Source: Glycine soja | Lineage: Eukaryota > Streptophyta > Magnoliopsida > Fabales > Fabaceae | Assembly (NCBI RefSeq): GCF_004193775.1 | Contig: NC_041011.1 | Span: forward strand, 9,265,656-9,329,655 | Direction of reading: 5' to 3' | Length of the DNA stretch: 64,000 nt | In this document: positions 58,765 through 64,000 of the stretch, in pieces | Layout: the number at the start of each line of letters is the position of its first letter | How positions within the stretch are numbered: position 1 is the first letter of the stretch | The notes under the pieces: model-generated | Database searches by the model: none | The model's input: only the letters and a program-made list of their open reading frames with translations | Told to the model about the DNA's origin: nothing | Made by a program: the position numbers and the translations under genes

Positions 58765-60247
58765 TTGTTCTAAGATTAGTTCATTAACTTCTTCTTAAAC
58801 AACAACTTGTTCTTGAACAATAGCTGGTTCTTGAGCCATAATCATTTGAGTTGAAGAGCTTTGTCCTAATTTCAAAAAAGAAAGGCCTCTCAGTTTCCAT
58901 CTCATGTTCTTGAGTTATGTTATCATTGGTGACTTGAGTCTCATCAAGTTCAATTTCTTTACCATGGTTTCCTTATACAAGAAACTCTCTTTCCAAAAAG
59001 GTTGGTCCTCTTGCCACAAACACTTTATGGTTAGAAGGTTGGTAGAAATAATATCACATTGTTTCTTTAGGATAACCAATAAATCTACACTTATCAGACC
59101 TTGCCTCAAGTTTATCTGTTTGCAATCTTTTAACATAAGCAGGGCTACCCTAGACCTTGATGTGTTTAAGACTTGGTTTCTTTCATTTCCATATCTCATA
59201 TAGAGTTGTAGGGACTGCTTTTGTAGGAACTTTATTTAGCAAGTAGGTTGCTGCTTCTAAAGCATATCCCCATAAGTTTAATGGAAGATCGGTGAACCCC
59301 ATCATGGATCTAACCATATCTAGTAAGGTTCAATTTCTTGTTTCTGATACACCATTGTGTTGTGGTGTTCCCAGAGGTGTCCACTGAGAGAGAATCCCAT
59401 TGTCCTTTAGATAGTCAATAAAGTTATCACTAAGATATTCTCCTCCTCTATCAGATCTAAGCATTTTGATACTCTTACTAGTTTGCTTTTCAACTTCACT
59501 ATGAAATATTTTAAACATTTCAAATGATTCAGATTTATGTTTCATAAGATATAAAAATCCATATCTAGACATGTTGTCAGTGAAGGTGATAAAATAAGAA
59601 TATCCTCCTTTGGCTTGAATCTTCATGGGCCCACAAACATCTGTATGAATTAGTCCCAATAACTCAGAAGCTCTTTCTCCACTTTAAATAAATGGAGATT
59701 TAGTCATTTTTCCTTTGAGAGAAGATTCACAAGTTTCATATGATTCATAATCATAATTATCAAGGTAACCTTCCTTGTGCAACTTGTTAATTCTTTTCTC
59801 GCCAATGTGACCTAGCCTATAATGCCAAAGATATGTTTTATTTACTTGATTATCTCTTTTTCTTTTGAAACTAGAAGAAACATGCAAAATCAAGTTATGA
59901 TTCACATCAAGTAAGACATAAATGCCACGTTGGAGATAACCATTCACATATAAATCATCATCATGATAAATTGAGCAAATGTTATTATTAAAGATAATGC
60001 GAAAACCTCGCTTATCCTACAGGAAAATTGAAATAATGTTTGAAACAAATTTCAGAACATAATAACAATCTTCCAATACTAGTACTTTGCCAGTAGGCAT
60101 TATTAAAGAAACTAATCCTAAAGCTAAGGCGGCAACATTTGCTCCATTCCTTACTTATAGATTTATTTCTCCTTTCTTCAACCATCTAGTTATCTGTAGT
60201 CCCTGCAACGTATTGCAAATATTAAAACTACTGCCTGTATCTAATAC
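58765..60247 (-). pseudogene. Copia protease and integrase
   Basis: Protease starts with DTGSSFNIC (near 60238), just after a stop that ends gag. GAG-pre-integrase follows (YLWHYRLGHIGEKRINKLHKEG, 59850-59780), then the integrase core: HTDVCGPM (first Asp), RSDRGGEYLS (second Asp) and GTPQHNGVSETRN (Glu). Stops break it near 59687 and after 59330, and the integrase C-terminal part (59329-58800) is scattered over frames. Confidence 0.85.
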
Positions 60248-61141
60248 CTACATTGAAGAATCAGTGACAGTTAAAGAAATCATGAAAACATTTTTCATTA
60301 ATGTCTTACCTTGTTTCTTGTTTTTCAAAGAATCAAGATACTTCTTGCAATTTCTCTTCCAATGACCTTTCTCCTTACAGAAGAAACATTCAACATCAGT
60401 TTGGTCAATCTTGTTCCTTTTGTTCTTGGGTTTGGTCATACCACCCTTAGGTCCAAGATGCTTCCTTTTTGGTACTTTTCCTTTCTTCTTGGAGCTCTTG
60501 CAACCTACTATGATAGTTCCTTTCTTCTTCTCAGAAGAAATTTGATTCTCATAATCAATTAGTAGATTAAGCATCTGATGCAAGTCATAACTCATATTAT
60601 TCATGTTGAAATTCACAATAAATTGTGAAAATGTATCAGAAAGTGATTGCATAATTAAATCTTGAGAAAGCTCTTTCCCAAGAGTGCACCCCAACTTCTC
60701 AAGTTGTTCTATGAGATCAATCATGTTAAGAACATGGGGTCCAACCTTTTCATTTACAACAAGTGAGGATCTAAACAGGGCCTTAGATAACTGAAATCTA
60801 GTTGTCCTGCATTGACCACCGCACATCTTCTTAAGATGTTCAACGATCTCATATAGGTCCATGTCTTGATGTTGCCTCTGGAGTTCTGAACTCATTGATG
60901 CCAAGATAATGCACTTAGCAGTAAGGCACTCATCTAGGTACTTTTGAAAAACCTTGGTTACTTCAGCATCACTCAGATCAGGTGCTTCCATGGGAGGCTT
61001 ATCAATAGTGTCACTAAGCTTTTCATGCATGAGAACAATTCTCAAGTTGCGGTACCAATCATCATAATTGGCTCCAACTAGTTTTCCAGATTCAAGAATA
61101 CCATGAAGCGATAAAGAAAACATACTGTTGATTAAGCACAC
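60248..61141 (-). CDS. Copia gag polyprotein, 297 residues
   Basis: Uninterrupted frame from MCLINSMFSLSLHG. It has the copia gag signature (KLVGANYDDWYRNLRIVL, residues 19-36; gag domain to about 210), a Lys-rich linker and one CCHC zinc knuckle CFFCKEKGHWKRNC near residues 252-265. The frame ends at a TAG directly before the protease DTG, where Trp would be usual, so it is separated from pol by a probable nonsense change rather than by design. The product would be the nucleocapsid/capsid precursor. Confidence 0.85.
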   Translation of the reverse strand: MCLINSMFSLSLHGILESGKLVGANYDDWYRNLRIVLMHEKLSDTIDKPPMEAPDLSDAEVTKVFQKYLDECLTAKCIILASMSSELQRQHQDMDLYEIVEHLKKMCGGQCRTTRFQLSKALFRSSLVVNEKVGPHVLNMIDLIEQLEKLGCTLGKELSQDLIMQSLSDTFSQFIVNFNMNNMSYDLHQMLNLLIDYENQISSEKKKGTIIVGCKSSKKKGKVPKRKHLGPKGGMTKPKNKRNKIDQTDVECFFCKEKGHWKRNCKKYLDSLKNKKQGKTLMKNVFMISLTVTDSSM

Positions 61142-62197
61142 AACAAAATATAGTTATGCCAGAGCATAATTTTTCAAACCTTTAAAAAAATATAAAAATA
61201 TTAATGATATTTCCAATAATTACAATAATAATATAGTAATGCAAGAAATACTTATTTCTTTTAAGTGGATCACATAAAGCCTCTTAAAAATTATGAGCGA
61301 GCCACTTAGTTATCAAGTCGTTTCTCATACACATTCTAAGACAATGTATCATATATATTTTCAAATCAAAATAAGAAAATATCATATCACATAGGTTCCT
61401 GGTTGTCAAGCCAATCCTATTGATATCAATAAACTAATTTTAATACTTCCCTAGGTTGTCTAAGCGCTCAGTATATAATTAATTTAAAAAACATGCATCT
61501 TATGCGAGAAAAAAATATATTATTAATTATAAGTCTCATGTTTGTCAGGTCGTTCCTTATTATTAATCATGAAAAAAAATTACATCATATGTCTCAATTT
61601 ATCTTTTTTTTATAAGTCCCCTAGTAATTAGATCGTTCCTTATGATTAAACAATTTAATATGTAAAATAAATCAGATGACAAACCTATTTAGCATTTAGA
61701 TATATAACAATTATATAATTACGCACACAGCATATAATTTTTTTTCTCTCAAATAATTGAACGAGATACAGTGCTTGAAGTGCATACCTCTTTGATATCA
61801 CATATCCTAATGCAGCGTCTTTCCATTAAATTAATATCCACCAATTTGAAAATAAAAGAATTAATAACAAATTGCTCAAAATTGAAGGAAATGTTTAATC
61901 TTTTAAAAGGAATCCAAATAAAATAAAAAATCTTTATTCTCCTTTATATAAAAACACCAACGTATATGATATGGAACACCTCCAGCAAATCAAGCACCAC
62001 ATTAACAACCAATTGCAAACATTCTACCGATTCAAAACAACATCCATGTAATAAGATTACAAATTGCACAAAAAAAAAATTAATTTGATTTGACAATGTA
62101 ATCATGCAATCATAACATGCAGCATTACGTGTAAGTAAATAAAAATTGAAACTTTTTCAAATTTTTGTTAAATATAATTTAAATACAAAAGACCCAT
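61142..62197 (-). other. Copia 5' leader
   Basis: About 1 kb of non-coding sequence between the primer binding site and gag. It includes several diverged copies of a segment with GTCGTTCCTTATKATTAA and AAGTCTCATG-like words (61290-61650). Confidence 0.5.
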
Positions 62198-62210
62198 GCT
62201 CTCATACCAA
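62198..62210 (-). other. Primer binding site of the copia element
   Basis: The minus strand TTGGTATGAGAGC next to the LTR end is one change from the usual initiator-Met site TGGTATCAGAGC. Confidence 0.75.
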
Positions 62211-62211
62211 T

Positions 62212-63734
62212 TGTAGGAAAAAAGGTGTTCAAAAACACACATTGCGGAATAAAAAGATCTATTTTGTATTTAAATTATATTATAAACAGATGACATATTA
62301 AATAGTATACCTGTTGATGAGCTCTTGAAACAAAAAAAATTCTTCAATAGTGTGAAGACTCTACGTGTATTCACACCGAGACTGACCTCTATTCGTCAAC
62401 AAGTTTGACTAGTGGAAAAATAAGAATAGAGAAGTGATATTTGGATTGGTTCAATGTGCAACTTAAGGCTCTATTTTAAGGATACCAAATTTCTGATCAA
62501 ATCAAAATCATTATTGATAGTATCCTTTTTTAATCTATATTATTTCTTGTTACCTTTTATTGCTAACCATTTAGAAATTAAAATTGAAATAATAATTGAC
62601 CAAGTCAAACTTGTATCTAACCGTTTTTTCAACCCAAATTCTAAATACAAAATCATACATGTTTGTTTCTCTTCTTTCACCAAATCTTTTATATTATTTA
62701 TATTTTCAGTGGTAACAAAAATATAATAATATTTCACCTTTTTGAAATCAATTAATCATTTGATCATATTATTTTCTCTAATTTAATTAATCATCAAATA
62801 TTAAAATAATTTCTTTAATAGAGATTAAAACACTCGTTTGTGTGTGACCCCGTAGGTTCAATACTAAGTCGGTAATATATCAATCAAATTAATATACTAA
62901 TCAAGATAGGTGTCTAGCAACACTCTTTAACGTCCGGATAGCATGAAGTAGCATTTTACTTTCAAGAACCATTAGAAGAGTAGTGTAATAGTTTCTTTCA
63001 TCTTTACACGGTTAACTCTAGAGTATGGTATTACTGTCTAACCCTTCTGAGTTAACTCATAATGACTTAAGAAACTCATTTCTTCTTTCATTTAATTTTC
63101 CTGGCTAGGATATAATTTTATTTATAGAGCTCAAACTCATTACCAAGAGTTGATGGATTCCTTCTTGATTAATCATTAATTCTACAAGTATTTAATCATA
63201 TCCAATATCCATTCAACAAGTGCTCTAAAGCATTAGGTGTCCAGAATCAAAATACAACAAATAACCTGTTAATTACTATGATAATCTCAGGTCAAAGAAA
63301 ACTATTATACCTCTTCTTAGAATTTTCTATTGACAGTTTATGGTAAATTTTATCCATTAGAAAATTTCAATTGAGTTAGTTCAATGATCACATCAACATG
63401 TGACTCATCTATATATGCAAATTAATAAATGAGATCTACTAATATTTATCTAATAAATACTATCACATATATATTAATCTATCCGGATTATTGATATCCT
63501 ATTTACAATAATCCTATGATCAAGAACAATTTAGATTAAAATTAGAACAAACTTGTTTCTCATTATCATAATCTTTATTATAATAACAAGTCTTTAATTT
63601 TAATCAAGGACATTATCAAATGGACCATTTGGTCAAATAGTGAAATATGACAATGAAAAAAAATACTTTATTATTAAAATTAGAATTGATTACATGATGA
63701 CTTGGATTGTGAGCATACAAATTTATTCCCAACA
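62212..63734 (-). repeat. 5' LTR of the copia element
   Basis: 1523 bp, from TGTAGGAAAAAAGG to TTCCCAACA on the plus strand, followed by the GTTTC duplication. It differs from the 3' LTR at many more sites than the two gypsy LTRs differ from each other, which agrees with the nesting order. Confidence 0.92.
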
Positions 63735-63739
63735 GTTTC

Positions 63740-64000
63740 CTCATGTCAAAAGAATAGTATACTTCATGCATCTCTATTACTTTATTTATATGTGTAGAAT
63801 ACATTTTTGATACAATTTTATATTAAGCTTATTGAGATGTTATTCTTTTTATATGGTTATTTATGCTTCACCATTTAATAATAGTAACTTTTATATTGTA
63901 AATGGAATTTAGAAACAATGAATGAAGATCAAAAGAATTTGAATGAAATGACTAAGACAATGATGAAGATTAATAGAAAACCAGAGAAAATGTTAAACAC
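63740..64000. other. Right flank of the copia nest, possible exon at the window edge
   Basis: This was continuous with 44856 before the copia insertion. From an ATG at 63918 the plus strand is open to the window end (MNEDQKNLNEMTKTMMKIN...), with A/G-rich coding-like composition, but it is too short to identify. It could belong to the CACTA-like element that begins at 43225. Confidence 0.25.

Larger units (their letters stand above)
44862..63734 (-). mobile_element. Ty1/copia retrotransposon hosting two later insertions
   Basis: Perfect 5-bp target duplication GTTTC (44857-44861 and 63735-63739) and LTRs beginning TGTTGGGAATAAATTT on the minus strand. On that strand the order is 5' LTR, primer binding site, gag, protease, integrase, RT, RNase H, polypurine tract, 3' LTR. 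Integrase before RT is the copia order. RT is split by a gypsy element (48851-58093), and the 3' LTR holds a solo-LTR-like insertion (45538-46898). Without these two the element would be about 8.3 kb. Confidence 0.93.

Overview
The window is nuclear DNA of a flowering plant, almost certainly a legume and most likely soybean (Glycine). It is AT-rich, has few genes and is filled with plant retrotransposons and MITEs. It also carries two short palindromic motif families that I associate with soybean repeats: TAATCGATTA arrays and CGCTAAGCGAG clusters. The species call is inference; the plant call is secure.

Only two ordinary host genes are well supported, both single-exon and on the minus strand. 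One is an NHL10/YLS9-like gene (12072-12788) and the other an NHL1/NHL12-like gene (26372-27001). Both encode small LEA_2-domain membrane proteins of the NDR1/HIN1-like family, linked to defence and senescence. A decayed third copy, close to the first gene, lies at 2439-2858. The locus was therefore a small NHL cluster before transposons separated the copies.

Layout. 1-2300: a truncated chromovirus (Ty3/gypsy) pol fragment on the plus strand. 2300-2858: a CACTA-like terminus abutting the NHL pseudogene. 2859-10147: a degenerate minus-strand Ty3/gypsy element with both LTRs; its RT/RNase H is deleted and it is interrupted by two LTR-like insertions. 12.1-12.8 kb: NHL10-like gene. 15228-15789: a TIR transposon. 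17.2-23.5 kb: a decayed Mutator-like element with a FAR1/MULE transposase fused to an OTU-type cysteine protease (plus strand) and a convergent plant-mobile-domain gene (minus strand). 26.1-27.0 kb: NHL1/12-like gene with a MITE 26 bp past its stop codon. 27-42.7 kb: no gene that I can support, only MITEs, a hAT-like element and AT microsatellites. 42.8-43.5 kb: two CACTA-like ends facing away from each other.

44857-63739 is a Russian-doll nest. A Ty1/copia element (18.9 kb as it stands, target duplication GTTTC) holds a 9.2-kb Tekay-like Ty3/gypsy element (target duplication CATGG) in its reverse transcriptase, plus a 1.36-kb solo-LTR-like insertion in its left LTR. The gypsy element has very unequal LTRs (3.9 kb and 0.58 kb) because the 5' LTR has lost about 3.3 kb.

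I found no convincing undescribed molecular system. The most interesting items are the MULE carrying an OTU protease next to a plant-mobile-domain gene, the unequal LTRs with a private ORF and palindrome array, and the repeated TAATCGATTA and CGCTAAGCGAG motifs. Boundaries given to the base rest on visible target duplications or repeat alignment by eye; those marked as approximate do not.
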